A stretch of DNA of 64,000 nucleotides from Streptomyces sp. NBRC 110028 (GCF_001417735.1 NZ_BBUZ01000048.1:1-64000), one strand, 5' to 3'; counted from the first letter of the stretch, positions 16,322 through 25,699 are shown. Program-made: numbers and translations. The notes: generated by a model from the letters alone, not told the origin.

Positions 16322-17649
16322 GGACGCAACGAAGAGTGAGTGCGGCCGCCGTCGCACTGCTGCTCGGCGGTGCGGGCGTGCTGCTCGGCGCGAGCACCGC
16401 ATACGGCGCCGAGGTCTCGTACGAGACCGAATGCCTGCCGCCGCCCATCTCCGGGCTGCCCCCGGTGGAGGGCACCACGACCGTGGACGTCCAGGCCCCG
16501 GCGACGGCCAAGGTCGGCGACGAGGTCGAGGTGGTGTGGAAGACGGTCCAGGCCGCCTCCAAGAACCCGCCCATCCTCGACATCGAGGAGAACACCGTGC
16601 AGCCCACCGGCACGCTCACGGTGGGCGGCGCGCAGACCGGCGAACTGGCCATGCAGGGGCCGCGGGAGAATCCGCCGATCCCCAAGGACAGCCCGATGAA
16701 GCTGCCGGACATGAAGGCCAAGCTGAAGCTGACGAAGGCCGGTGAGGTCACGCTGACGCCCGGCGCGTACAACATCAACGTCAGCAAGCCGCTGTCGACC
16801 GACACCAAGTGCACGGCGAAGGAGACCGTGAAGGCGGCCGCCACCATCAAGGTGACGGAGGGCAGCACGTCGGGCGGCACCACCTCCGGTACGACGTCCG
16901 GAACCACTTCCGGTACGACGTCCGGGACCACGTCCGGCACCACCTCCGGTACGACGTCCGGAACCACGTCCGGCACCACCAGCGGCACCACCGCCGGTGG
17001 CGGCGGCGGGGGCGACTCGTACACCGGCAAGGAGGTGCAGGTCGAGTACGCCTGCAAGACGCCCATCGGCGACAAGACCGCGACCTCCCCGGTCCGTATC
17101 GACGCCAAGAAGAGCGGCGGCGGCTTCGCCCTGACCGTGAAGTTCGGCAAGTCCGTGATGGACAGCCCGGCCGACATCCCCGCGAACTCGGTCAAGCCCT
17201 CCATGGCGGTCAAGGTCGGCGGCGCGGACAAGGGCACCGTCGCGGTGCAGGGTCCGGCCAACAAGGACCCCATCAAGTCCGGTGCCCCGATCGAGATCCC
17301 GGACCTGACCGGCACCTACAAGCCGGGTGCGAGCGGCAAGTCGACGCTCACCCCGGGCGTGCTGACCGTCAAGGCGCTCGGTACGACCACCACCTGTACC
17401 CCCGCCAAGGACCCCGGCGCCTCGCTGGAGCTGGACACCACGGCCCAGCCCGGCGGCACCACGGGAGGCACCACCACCTCCGGCGGCACCGGCACCTCGG
17501 GCAGCGGCACCAGCGGCGGCCTCGCCGAGACCGGGTCGAACGACCACGGCGGCCTCACGGCGCTCGGCCTGATCGCCGGTACGACGATCCTGCTCGGCGG
17601 CGCGATCTTCACCCTCACCCCGTGGCGCAAGCTGCGCGGCACCCGCTGA
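16318..17649 (+). CDS. Secreted LAETG-anchored surface protein with two Cys-bounded domains and a TSG-repeat linker
   Basis: A 443-residue precursor whose GTG start (16318) overlaps the previous stop. Signal peptide 1-30. Two copies of the domain seen at 13575-14324 are present: a divergent first copy (TECLPPPIS to TDTKCTA) and a close second copy (YACKTPIGDK to TTTTCTP). They are joined by a linker of repeated TSGTT units (about 181-225) and a GGGGGG tract. The C-terminus has LAETGSNDHG, a hydrophobic helix and WRKLRGTR, a class-E-like LAxTG sorting signal. It closes the four-gene surface operon and is followed by a strong terminator. Confidence 0.75.
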   Translation: MRTQRRVSAAAVALLLGGAGVLLGASTAYGAEVSYETECLPPPISGLPPVEGTTTVDVQAPATAKVGDEVEVVWKTVQAASKNPPILDIEENTVQPTGTLTVGGAQTGELAMQGPRENPPIPKDSPMKLPDMKAKLKLTKAGEVTLTPGAYNINVSKPLSTDTKCTAKETVKAAATIKVTEGSTSGGTTSGTTSGTTSGTTSGTTSGTTSGTTSGTTSGTTSGTTAGGGGGGDSYTGKEVQVEYACKTPIGDKTATSPVRIDAKKSGGGFALTVKFGKSVMDSPADIPANSVKPSMAVKVGGADKGTVAVQGPANKDPIKSGAPIEIPDLTGTYKPGASGKSTLTPGVLTVKALGTTTTCTPAKDPGASLELDTTAQPGGTTGGTTTSGGTGTSGSGTSGGLAETGSNDHGGLTALGLIAGTTILLGGAIFTLTPWRKLRGTR

Positions 17650-17682
17650 ACGAGCAACGGCTGCTGGGCGTGACAACGCTCA

Positions 17683-17716
17683 AGGGCCCGGCCGCTGGTT
17701 TCAGCGGCCAGGCCCT
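17683..17716. terminator. Bidirectional terminator
   Basis: Arms AGGGCCCGGCCGCTG and CAGCGGCCAGGCCCT with a GTTT loop lie between the convergent surface operon and the peptide transporter gene. Confidence 0.75.
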
Positions 17717-17727
17717 CGTCGCCTCCG

Positions 17728-19257
17728 TCAGTGCACGTCGGCCATGAGCGCCTCGACCTTCTTGCGGTACGTGAAGACCGCGAGGCCCGCGAGCGCCGCC
17801 GCGGTCGCCTCCAGCGCGATGACGCCCGGACCGCTCAGGTCGACCCCGGCGATGGACAGCAGCCCGGTGACGCAGTCGCCGGCGGTGACGGCGAGGAACC
17901 ACACGCCCATCAGCTGGCTGGCGTACTTCGCGGGCGCCATCTTGGTGGTCACCGAGAGGCCGACCGGAGAGAGGCACAGCTCGCCGGTGGTCTGGAGCAG
18001 GTAGATCGACACCAGCCACAGGGGGCTGACCTTCGTCCCGTCCGAGGCCATCTGCATCGGCAGCACGAAGACGAAGAACGAGGCGCCGATCATGACCAGG
18101 CCGAAGGCGAACTTCAGCGTGGTGTTCGGCTCCCGGTCACGCCGGGCGAGCCACAGCCACAGCCAGGCGAAGACCGGGGCCAGCGCCATGATCAGCAGCG
18201 GGTTGACGGACTGGAACCACGAGGACGGGAACTGCAGCCCGAAGATCGTGTCCGCGGTCTTGACCTCGGCGAAGGCGGACATCGTCGAACCGCCCTGATC
18301 GAAGATCATCCAGAACACGGCGGCGGCCGCGAAGAACCAGATGTAGCCGCTGACCTTGGTCTGCTCGACCGCCGACAGCTCCCGGTCGCGCTTGATCCGC
18401 ACCAGCACCCCGATCGGGATGATGAGGCCGAGCAGGGTGATCGGGACCAGCGCCCAGTTGATCGTCCAGCTGCCGCTGAACACCACGCCGGTGTAGAAGA
18501 CGGCGGCGACGGCCAGCCAGATCAGGCCCTTGCGCAGCCAGGACCGGCGCTCCTCGGCCGCCAGCGGCGTCGGCACGGTGTTGCTCGCGGGGCTCAAGTG
18601 GCGGGTGCCGACCAGGAACTGGACCAGGCCCAGCGCCATGCCGAGCGCCGCGAGCGCGAAGCCCAGGTGCCAGTTGTACGACTGGCCGACGGTGCCGATC
18701 ACCAGCGGGGCGGCGAAAGCGCCGAGGTTGATGCCGATGTAGAAGATGGTGAAGCCGCCGTCGCGGCGCGGGTCCTGCGGCCCGTCGTAGAGCTGGCCGA
18801 CCATCGTGGAGATGTTCGCCTTGATCAGCCCGGAGCCGAGCGCCACCAGCAGGAGGCCGAGGAAGAAGGTCGGCTCACCGGGGACGGCGAGCGCCAGGTG
18901 CCCGGCCATCACGATCCCGGAGGCCACCACGACGGTCTTGCGCGGCCCCCAGACCCGGTCGCCGAACCAGCCGCCCGGCATGGCCAGCAGATAGACCATG
19001 GCCAGGTAGACCGAGTAGATGGCCACCGCGTTGCCCTCGGTCATCCCGAGGCCGCCGCCCTGACCGCCGTCCTTGGCGTCCGGGCCGCCGGAGATCAGAT
19101 AGACGACGAGGAGCGCTCTCATGCCGTAGAAGCTGAAGCGCTCCCACATTTCGATCATGAAGAGCGTGGCGAGGCCGCGCGGGTGGCCGAAGAAGGTCTT
19201 GCCGCCGCTGGCAGGGGTCTCCTGCGCGGTCGCGCCCTTCGACATGCTGGACGCCAT
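17728..19257 (-). CDS. POT/PTR-family proton-dependent di-/tripeptide transporter
   Basis: A 509-residue integral membrane protein with about 14 hydrophobic helices. The N-terminal ERFSFYGMRALLVVYL is the POT signature (ExxER-related region), and FYIGINLGAFAAPLVIG is the second PTR signature. It would import small peptides with protons. The chosen ATG 19257 has AAGGAA upstream; the longer open frame to 19422 adds unlikely Arg-rich sequence. It is monocistronic and divergent from the two-component system, which could regulate it, though nothing in the sequence proves that. Confidence 0.93.
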   Translation of the reverse strand: MASSMSKGATAQETPASGGKTFFGHPRGLATLFMIEMWERFSFYGMRALLVVYLISGGPDAKDGGQGGGLGMTEGNAVAIYSVYLAMVYLLAMPGGWFGDRVWGPRKTVVVASGIVMAGHLALAVPGEPTFFLGLLLVALGSGLIKANISTMVGQLYDGPQDPRRDGGFTIFYIGINLGAFAAPLVIGTVGQSYNWHLGFALAALGMALGLVQFLVGTRHLSPASNTVPTPLAAEERRSWLRKGLIWLAVAAVFYTGVVFSGSWTINWALVPITLLGLIIPIGVLVRIKRDRELSAVEQTKVSGYIWFFAAAAVFWMIFDQGGSTMSAFAEVKTADTIFGLQFPSSWFQSVNPLLIMALAPVFAWLWLWLARRDREPNTTLKFAFGLVMIGASFFVFVLPMQMASDGTKVSPLWLVSIYLLQTTGELCLSPVGLSVTTKMAPAKYASQLMGVWFLAVTAGDCVTGLLSIAGVDLSGPGVIALEATAAALAGLAVFTYRKKVEALMADVH

Positions 19258-19613
19258 GTGGGGGTTCCTTACAAAACTTGAGGGTGCACTGCCGCGCGTC
19301 GACACGCGTAGAAACGCCCGTGGGGGTGGCTGAGCGCCGGGCGTCCCACCCCTGTTCGAGGCTCGGTCAGGTCGTCGCCGGCTCCGTCCGTTCCGCTGAC
19401 TCCCGATGCCCGGACCGGACATGACAGAGACCTTCGGCGCGTCGAACCACCAAAGGCCCCGGAGGAGTGCTACAGACGTTGTTTCACCCTACGACACGCA
19501 CTTGACGATCCCGGGTGAGACATAGCTCACGGAATCGGTGTGCGACCGGTCGTGCTCCCAGCGTCGCCACCTGCGCGCCCCGTGGGTGAACTCAAGCGGA
19601 CTACCATCACCTC
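19258..19613. other. 356-bp divergent intergenic region
   Basis: This region separates the peptide transporter from the response regulator and should hold both promoters. I see no gene. TTGACG near 19503 on the plus strand is followed by TAGCTC only 15 bp later, a poor promoter match. The part near the transporter is GC-rich without clear repeats. Confidence 0.4.
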
Positions 19614-20294
19614 ATGACCCGAGTTTTGCTCGCCGAGGATGACGCATCGATCTCGGAGCCCCTGGCCCGCGCCCTGCGCCGTGAGGGGTACGAGGTGGAG
19701 GTGCGGGAGGACGGACCCACCGCGCTCGACGCCGGTCTGCAAGGAGGCGTCGATCTGCTCGTCCTCGACCTCGGGCTGCCCGGGATGGACGGGCTGGAGG
19801 TCTGCCGCCGGCTGCGCACCGAGGGCCACGGCTTCCCGGTGCTGGTGCTCACCGCCCGCGCCGACGAGGTGGACACCGTGGTCGGCCTCGACGCCGGTGC
19901 CGATGACTACGTCACCAAGCCCTTCCGCCTCGCCGAACTGCTCGCCCGCGTCCGGGCCCTGCTGCGCCGCGGCGCCGTCGAGACCCAGGCCCAGGCGCCC
20001 GCCACCCACGGCGTGCGCATCGACGTCGAGTCGCACCGCGCGTGGATGGGCGAGGAGGAGCTGCAGCTGACCGCGAAGGAATTCGACCTGCTGCGGGTCC
20101 TGGTGCGGGACGCGGGCCGGGTCGTCACCCGCGACCAGCTGATGCGCGAGGTGTGGGACACCACTTGGTGGTCCTCCACCAAGACGCTCGACATGCACAT
20201 CTCCTGGCTGCGCAAGAAGCTCGGGGACGACGCCGCCAACCCCCGCTACATCGCCACCGTCCGGGGTGTCGGCTTCAGGTTCGAGAAAAGCTGA
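19614..20294 (+). CDS. OmpR/PhoB-type response regulator
   Basis: A 226-residue two-domain regulator. The receiver domain (1-118) has the acidic pair EDD (8-10), phospho-acceptor D52 in LVLDLGLPG, and the conserved Lys in DYVTKPF. The C-terminal winged helix (about 128-224) has LQLTAKEFDLLRVLV and SWLRKKLGDD. It lies 22 bp upstream of a histidine kinase gene on the same strand, forming a two-component pair. The DNA target is unknown; the divergent peptide transporter is a candidate by position only. Confidence 0.95.
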   Translation: MTRVLLAEDDASISEPLARALRREGYEVEVREDGPTALDAGLQGGVDLLVLDLGLPGMDGLEVCRRLRTEGHGFPVLVLTARADEVDTVVGLDAGADDYVTKPFRLAELLARVRALLRRGAVETQAQAPATHGVRIDVESHRAWMGEEELQLTAKEFDLLRVLVRDAGRVVTRDQLMREVWDTTWWSSTKTLDMHISWLRKKLGDDAANPRYIATVRGVGFRFEKS

Positions 20295-20316
20295 CGGTGG
20301 CTGACACGGTGGGACC

Positions 20317-21567
20317 ATGCGCCGTCGTTTGATCAACTCCACGCTCGCCGTGGTGCTCGTCGTCATCGCCGTCTTCGGTGTCTCCCTGGTCATCGTCGAG
20401 ACCCGGACCATCGAGAACAGCGCCCAGGAGAGCGTCAGCTCGGACACGGTGCGGCTGGTCAGCATCGTCGACAGCAGGCTGCTCGGTGGCGAGGGCGTCA
20501 CCCACAAGGTGCTGCGCGAACAGATCGAGCCCGGGCGCTACGCCCTGATCACGATCCCGCACCACCCGGACGTCGAGATCGGCAAGCGCCCCGAGGGCAG
20601 CGTCATCTCCTCCGAGGAGCGCGGCGAGCAGGGCGAGACGGTACGGGTCGAGGCGTCCCGTACGACGGTGAGCCGCGAGATCGGCCGCACCATGCTGATC
20701 ATCCTGGCGGTGGCGCTGCTCGCGGTCCTCGCCGCCGTCTTCCTCGCCGTACGGCAGGCGCACCGGCTCTCCGCGCCGCTCACCGACCTCGCCGAGACGG
20801 CCGAGCGGCTGGGCTCCGGTGATCCGCGGCCGCGCCACCGCCGCTACGGGGTGCCCGAACTGGACCGGGTCGCCGACGTCCTGGACGCGAGTGCCGAGCG
20901 CATCGCCCGGATGCTCACCGCCGAGCGGCGGCTGGCGGCGGACGCCTCGCACCAGCTGCGGACGCCGCTGACCGCGCTGTCCATGCGGCTGGAGGAGATC
21001 ACGCTCACCGACGACCCGGACATCGTCAAGGAGGAGGCGTCGATCGCGCTGGGCCAGGTCGAGCGGCTGACCGACGTCGTCCAGCGGCTGCTGACGAACT
21101 CGCGCGACCCGCGCAGCGGCTCCGCGGTCGCCTTCGACCTGGACGAGGTCGTCAAGCAGCAGATCGAGGAGTGGCGCCCGGCCTCCCGCAGCGAGGGGCG
21201 CGCGATCGTGCGCTCCGGCAAGAAGGGGCTGCGGGCGGTCGGCACCCCGGGCGCGGTCGCCCAGGTGCTCGCGACGCTCATCGAGAACTCGCTGATGCAC
21301 GGCGACGGTACGGTCGCGCTGCGCACCCGCGTCACCGGCAACCAGGCGGTGGTCGAGGTCACCGACGAGGGCCCGGGCGTACCGCCCGACCTCGGCGCGC
21401 GGGTCTTCGAACGGACGGTCAGCGGACGGAACTCCACCGGCCTCGGCCTCGCCGTCGCCCGCGACCTGGCGGAGGCGGACGGCGGCCGGCTGGAGCTGCT
21501 GCAGCCGTACCCGCCGGTGTTCGCGCTCTTCCTGAGCCGCGTGGCGGAGGACGTCCGGCCCTCCTAG
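20317..21567 (+). CDS. Sensor histidine kinase
   Basis: A 416-residue membrane kinase. Transmembrane helices at about 7-27 and 126-146 bracket a roughly 100-residue extracellular sensor. A HAMP-like linker follows, then the H-box ASHQLRTPLTAL, the N-box TLIENSLMHGDG, DEGPGVPPDL and the lid RNSTGLGLAVARDLAEADGG. It would autophosphorylate on the H-box His and pass phosphate to the upstream regulator. The signal is not evident; the sensor domain has no recognised fold. Confidence 0.94.
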   Translation: MRRRLINSTLAVVLVVIAVFGVSLVIVETRTIENSAQESVSSDTVRLVSIVDSRLLGGEGVTHKVLREQIEPGRYALITIPHHPDVEIGKRPEGSVISSEERGEQGETVRVEASRTTVSREIGRTMLIILAVALLAVLAAVFLAVRQAHRLSAPLTDLAETAERLGSGDPRPRHRRYGVPELDRVADVLDASAERIARMLTAERRLAADASHQLRTPLTALSMRLEEITLTDDPDIVKEEASIALGQVERLTDVVQRLLTNSRDPRSGSAVAFDLDEVVKQQIEEWRPASRSEGRAIVRSGKKGLRAVGTPGAVAQVLATLIENSLMHGDGTVALRTRVTGNQAVVEVTDEGPGVPPDLGARVFERTVSGRNSTGLGLAVARDLAEADGGRLELLQPYPPVFALFLSRVAEDVRPS

Positions 21568-21580
21568 GGCCGTGGGCGGC

Positions 21581-22117
21581 TTACTTGCGGATCGGCTGCT
21601 CGGCGGTGCGGCGGGCGCCCCGGGCGGGCTGCGCATCCGACAGGAACGCCTCCGCGCGCTCCACCGCCTCCCGCGCGGGCAGCGTCCGGAACACCCAGGT
21701 CCGGTAGGACCAGAAGCGGAAGAGGGTGGCGATGCCGATGCCGAGGAACTTGAACACGTTGCTCGCGAGCGAGCTGTCCCAGCCGAAGCCGTACGTCGCG
21801 GTGTAGAGCACACCGTTTTCGATGATCAGGCCGATCGCGCTGAACAGCAGGAACAGGCTGAGTTCCTTGGTGCGCCGCTGCTTGTCCCGGTCGCGGTAGG
21901 TGAAATACCGGTAGCCCACGTAGTTGAAGCAGGTCGCGGCCACCGTCGCCACGATGCTGGCCCGGACCACGGGCAGCTCGGTGACGCTGCGGACCAGGTT
22001 GAAGACGGCGAGGTTGACGAAGACGCCGGCGCCGCCGACCACACCGAACTTCGCGATCTCCCGGGCGAGCCGCCCCACCTGGGTGCTCAGCCCGCCGAGC
22101 ATGCGTCGTTCACTCAT
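21581..22117 (-). CDS. GtrA-family membrane protein
   Basis: A 178-residue protein with four predicted transmembrane helices; FGVVGGAGVFVNLAVFNLV and NYVGYRYFTYR are typical of GtrA proteins. These are thought to flip or help transfer lipid-linked sugars in cell-surface polysaccharide assembly. It is convergent with the histidine kinase gene (13 bp between stops) and divergent from purK. The partner glycosyltransferase is not adjacent; the LCP and GT genes at 38-60 kb show that the region is rich in envelope functions. Confidence 0.88.
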   Translation of the reverse strand: MSERRMLGGLSTQVGRLAREIAKFGVVGGAGVFVNLAVFNLVRSVTELPVVRASIVATVAATCFNYVGYRYFTYRDRDKQRRTKELSLFLLFSAIGLIIENGVLYTATYGFGWDSSLASNVFKFLGIGIATLFRFWSYRTWVFRTLPAREAVERAEAFLSDAQPARGARRTAEQPIRK

Positions 22118-22282
22118 GGTGATCGCTCAGCCCCGTTTCGTCCGCTTCGACAACATCTCCCCATGCTAACCAGGGCCGGGGACGCTCGCCCGGAGGCTGT
22201 GGACAAGAGTCCGGTAGGAATATGTGGAGGATCATCCAAGCGCAGGTCAGGGGCGGTCGTGGCGAGAAGTTACCCTTGCAAG

Positions 22283-23422
22283 GTGACATTTCCGGTAGTC
22301 GGCATGGTCGGCGGCGGCCAGCTCGCCCGCATGACCCACGAGGCGGGTATCCCCCTCGGCATCAGGTTCAAGCTGCTCAGTGACACTCCCCAGGACTCGG
22401 CGGCCCAAGTGGTCAGCGATGTCGTCATCGGCGACTATCGCGACCTGGAAACGCTTCGTGCGTTCGCACAAGGCTGTGATGTGGTCACGTTCGACCACGA
22501 ACACGTCCCGGCCGAGCATCTGCGGGCACTGGAGGCGGACGGTGTCGTCATCCGCCCCGGCGTCGAGGCCCTGCTGCACGCGCAGGACAAGGGCGTGATG
22601 CGGGAGCGGCTGCGCGCGGCCGGAGTGCCGTGCCCGCGCCACCGCATCGTGACGGACCCGGAGGACGTCGCGCGGTTCGCCGAGGAGGGCGACGGCTTCC
22701 CGGTCGTCCTCAAGACGGTGCGCGGCGGCTACGACGGCAAGGGCGTGTGGGTCGTCCACGGTACGGACGACGCCGCCGACCCGTTCCGGGCCGGGGTCCC
22801 CGTCCTCGCCGAGGAGCTGGTCGACTTCGCGCGCGAGCTGGCCGCCAACGTCGTGCGCTCCCCGCACGGCCAGGCCGTCGCCTACCCCGTCGTGGAGTCC
22901 ATACAGGTGAACGGCGTCTGCGACACCGTCATCGCTCCCGCCCCCGATCTCTCCGAGGCCCTGTCCGCGCAGGCGCAGGAGCTGGCGCTGAAGATCGCGG
23001 CGGAGCTGGGTGTGGTCGGCCATCTCGCGGTCGAGCTGTTCGAGACCCGCGACGGCCGGATCCTCGTCAACGAGCTGGCGATGCGCCCCCACAACTCCGG
23101 CCACTGGACCCAGGACGGCGCCGTCACCTCCCAGTTCGCCAACCATGTGCGCGCGGTGCTCGACCTGCCGCTCGGCGACCCGCGCACCCGGGCGACCTGG
23201 ACCGTCATGACCAACGTCCTCGGCGGCGACTACCCCGACATGTACGCGGCGTACCTCCACTGCATGGCCCGGGACCCCGCGCTGAAGATCCACATGTACG
23301 GCAAGGGCGTGAAGCCCGGCCGCAAGGTCGGCCACGTCAACACCTACGGCGACGACCTGGCCGACGTCCGCGAGCGCGGCCGCCACGCCGCCGACTACCT
23401 CCGAGGGACCATCACCGAATGA
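22283..23422 (+). CDS. purK: 5-(carboxyamino)imidazole ribonucleotide synthase
   Basis: A 379-residue ATP-grasp enzyme that carboxylates AIR with bicarbonate and ATP in purine synthesis. The N-terminus has VGMVGGGQLARMTHEA, the ATP-grasp core has FPVVLKTVRGGYDGKGVWVV, and the metal/substrate site is LVNELAMRPHNSGHWTQDG. The GTG start at 22283 is preceded by AAGG and matches where homology starts. It is coupled to purE by an ATGA overlap. Confidence 0.95.
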   Translation: MTFPVVGMVGGGQLARMTHEAGIPLGIRFKLLSDTPQDSAAQVVSDVVIGDYRDLETLRAFAQGCDVVTFDHEHVPAEHLRALEADGVVIRPGVEALLHAQDKGVMRERLRAAGVPCPRHRIVTDPEDVARFAEEGDGFPVVLKTVRGGYDGKGVWVVHGTDDAADPFRAGVPVLAEELVDFARELAANVVRSPHGQAVAYPVVESIQVNGVCDTVIAPAPDLSEALSAQAQELALKIAAELGVVGHLAVELFETRDGRILVNELAMRPHNSGHWTQDGAVTSQFANHVRAVLDLPLGDPRTRATWTVMTNVLGGDYPDMYAAYLHCMARDPALKIHMYGKGVKPGRKVGHVNTYGDDLADVRERGRHAADYLRGTITE

Positions 23423-23949
23423 GCGCTCCTGTGCCCGCGATCGGCATCGTCATGGGCTCCGACTCCGACTGGCCGGTCATGGAAGAAGCGGCCAAGGCCC
23501 TCGACGAGTTCGAGATCCCGTACGAGGTGGACGTCGTCTCCGCGCACCGGATGCCGCGCGAGATGGTCGCGTACGGCGAGAGCGCCGCGCAGCGGGGCCT
23601 GAAGGCCATCATCGCGGGCGCCGGCGGCGCGGCCCATCTCCCGGGCATGCTCGCCTCGGTCACCCCGCTGCCGGTGATCGGCGTGCCGGTGCCGCTGAAG
23701 TACCTGGACGGCATGGACTCGCTCCTCTCCATCGTCCAGATGCCCGCGGGCGTCCCCGTCGCCACGGTCTCCATCGGCGGCGCCCGCAACGCGGGCCTCC
23801 TCGCCGCGCGCATCCTCGCCGCCCACGACGCGGAGCTGCAGGGCCGCATGCGGGAGTTCCAGGACGAGCTGAACGAACAGGCCACGGAAAAGGGCAAGCG
23901 CCTCCGCGCCAAGGTGGACGGCGCGCCGTCGTTCGGCTTCGGTCACTGA
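23419..23949 (+). CDS. purE: N5-carboxyaminoimidazole ribonucleotide mutase
   Basis: A 176-residue class I PurE, which moves the carboxyl group of N5-CAIR to carbon 4. Signature segments are GIVMGSDSDWPVMEEA, VVSAHRMP, AIIAGAGGAAHLPGM and GVPV, followed by GMDSLLSIVQMPAGVPV and GGARNAGLLAARIL. Its ATG overlaps the purK stop (ATGA). The last 25 residues are a charged extension typical of actinobacterial versions. Confidence 0.97.
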   Translation: MSAPVPAIGIVMGSDSDWPVMEEAAKALDEFEIPYEVDVVSAHRMPREMVAYGESAAQRGLKAIIAGAGGAAHLPGMLASVTPLPVIGVPVPLKYLDGMDSLLSIVQMPAGVPVATVSIGGARNAGLLAARILAAHDAELQGRMREFQDELNEQATEKGKRLRAKVDGAPSFGFGH

Positions 23950-24499
23950 GCGGACCCCGCCAGCGGCGGCGCAGCCCCACCCCGCCTCGACCCACCAGCC
24001 TTGTGGGCTGGGGCCCGCGACCGGTTGTTGTTCCCCACCCCGCCCCTTCCCGAACCGGCGGCAAGCCTCCGGGCCTCCGGGGCCGCGCTCTTGCCGGGTG
24101 CCTGGCTCGGCTTGAAGGTGGGGGCCCCGGGCCTCACCGTGGGCCCGGGCGAGGTGGATTGTGTTCCCGTCCCGCTCCTTCCCTAGCCGCGGGCACACCG
24201 CGGGCCCCCGCCGGCCTTGTGGGCTGGGCCCGCGGGGGCTTGTTCCCCACCCCTTCCCGCACCGGGGCGGGCCCCGGCCCCCGGGGCTGCCGCCCCCGGC
24301 CTGAGGCTGGAGCGTTCCGGCCCCTCCGGCGTTTGAGGAGCGGGGTCCGGGGGCGGAGCCCTGGTGGGGGTGTGGGGGCGGAGCCCCCAGCCGGGGGACG
24401 GGGCCTGCCCCCGGCTGGGGAAGGGGCGGGGTGGGGGAGGGCCCGCCGCAGGCGCGTCGCTGCCGTGACTTCGCCGACCCCCCGTACGAAAATGCCCGG
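23950..24499. repeat. Gene-free 550-bp GC-rich region with partial direct and inverted repeats
   Basis: A motif beginning CCTTGTGGGCTGGG, continuing with CCCGCG and then TTGTTCCCCACCCC, occurs near 23999 and again near 24214. Around 24330 the element GTTTGAGGAGCGGGG, followed by GTCCGGGGGCGGAGCC, resembles a dispersed intergenic repeat that I recall from many Streptomyces genomes. The last part (24390-24450) holds several inversely related CCCCCGGCTGGGG/GGGCGGAGCCCCC blocks. No supported gene is seen. The role may be transcription termination after purE or recombination-derived sequence. Confidence 0.55.
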
Positions 24500-25699
24500 A
24501 TGACCGATCACCTCGCGCACGCCCGTGACCTGCTGGCCACCCACCCCGTCGTGGACGGCCACAACGACCTTCCCTGGGCCCTGCGCGAGCAGGTCCGTTA
24601 CGACCTCGACCGCCTCGACATCGCCGTCGACCAGAGGGCCCGCACCCACACCGACATCCCCCGCCTCCGCGAGGGCGGCGTCGGCGCCCAGTTCTGGTCG
24701 GTGTTCGTACGATCGGACTTCTCCGGGGACACGGCCGTCAGCGCGACCCTCGAACAGATCGACGTCGTGCGCCGTTTGACCGAGCGTTACGCCGATGACC
24801 TCCGGCTGTCGCTCACGGCGGACGACATGGAGGCGGCCCGCGCCGAGGGCCGGATCGCGTCGCTCATGGGCGCCGAGGGCGGCCACAGCATCAACTGCTC
24901 ACTGGCCACCCTCCGCGCCCTGTACGACCTCGGGGTGCGCTATATGACGCTCACCCACAACGACAACATCCCGTGGGCGGACTCGGCGACGGACGAGCCG
25001 AGGGCGCACGGCCTGACCCGCTTCGGCGAGGAGGTCGTCCGCGAGATGAACCGGCTCGGCATGCTCGTCGACCTGTCCCACGTGTCGGCCGACACGATGC
25101 GCGACGCGCTCCGGGTGAGCGAGGCGCCGGTGGTCTTCTCGCACTCCTCCGCCCGCGCCGTCTGCGACCATCCGCGCAACGTCCCGGACGACGTCCTGGC
25201 GGCGCTGGCGGCGGGCGGCGGGGTGGCGATGGTCACCTTCGTGCCGAAGTTCGTGCTGCCGGAGGCGGTCGAGTGGACGAAGGCGGCGGACGAGAACATG
25301 CGCGCGCACGGGCTGCATCCGCTGGAGCTGACGGAGGCCGCGAAGAAGGTGCAGCGCGCCTTCGAGGAGGCCCATCCGCGCCCGATGGCAACCGCGGCCA
25401 CCGTCGCCGACCACCTCGACCATATGCGCGAGGTGGCGGGTGTCGACCACATCGGCATCGGCGGCGACTTCGACGGCGCCGCCTTCACCCCGTCCGGCCT
25501 GGACGATGTCGCGGGCTATCCGAACCTCATCGCGGAACTCCTGGACCGCCACTGGTCCGAGGCCGAACTCGCCAAACTGACCTGGCACAACGCCGTCCGG
25601 GCGCTGCGCGGCGCCGAGGACGTGGCGCGCGGGCTGCGCGCGGTCCGGGGGCCGTCCATCGCGACCATCGACCAGCTGGACGGCGCCCCGGAGGCCTGA
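24500..25699 (+). CDS. Membrane-dipeptidase-type peptidase (M19 renal dipeptidase family)
   Basis: A 399-residue zinc dipeptidase. The metal motif HPVVDGHNDLPW (HxD) is near the N-terminus, the bridging Glu is in MGAEGGHSI, and later His ligands fall in DLSHVS and FSHSSARAVCDHPRNVPD; GIGGDFDG is the substrate-binding segment. Despite the family name no signal peptide or membrane segment is visible, so it is probably cytosolic and splits dipeptides (D-amino acids at the C-terminus are tolerated in this family). ATG 24500 is the only start in register with homology. Confidence 0.92.
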   Translation: MTDHLAHARDLLATHPVVDGHNDLPWALREQVRYDLDRLDIAVDQRARTHTDIPRLREGGVGAQFWSVFVRSDFSGDTAVSATLEQIDVVRRLTERYADDLRLSLTADDMEAARAEGRIASLMGAEGGHSINCSLATLRALYDLGVRYMTLTHNDNIPWADSATDEPRAHGLTRFGEEVVREMNRLGMLVDLSHVSADTMRDALRVSEAPVVFSHSSARAVCDHPRNVPDDVLAALAAGGGVAMVTFVPKFVLPEAVEWTKAADENMRAHGLHPLELTEAAKKVQRAFEEAHPRPMATAATVADHLDHMREVAGVDHIGIGGDFDGAAFTPSGLDDVAGYPNLIAELLDRHWSEAELAKLTWHNAVRALRGAEDVARGLRAVRGPSIATIDQLDGAPEA

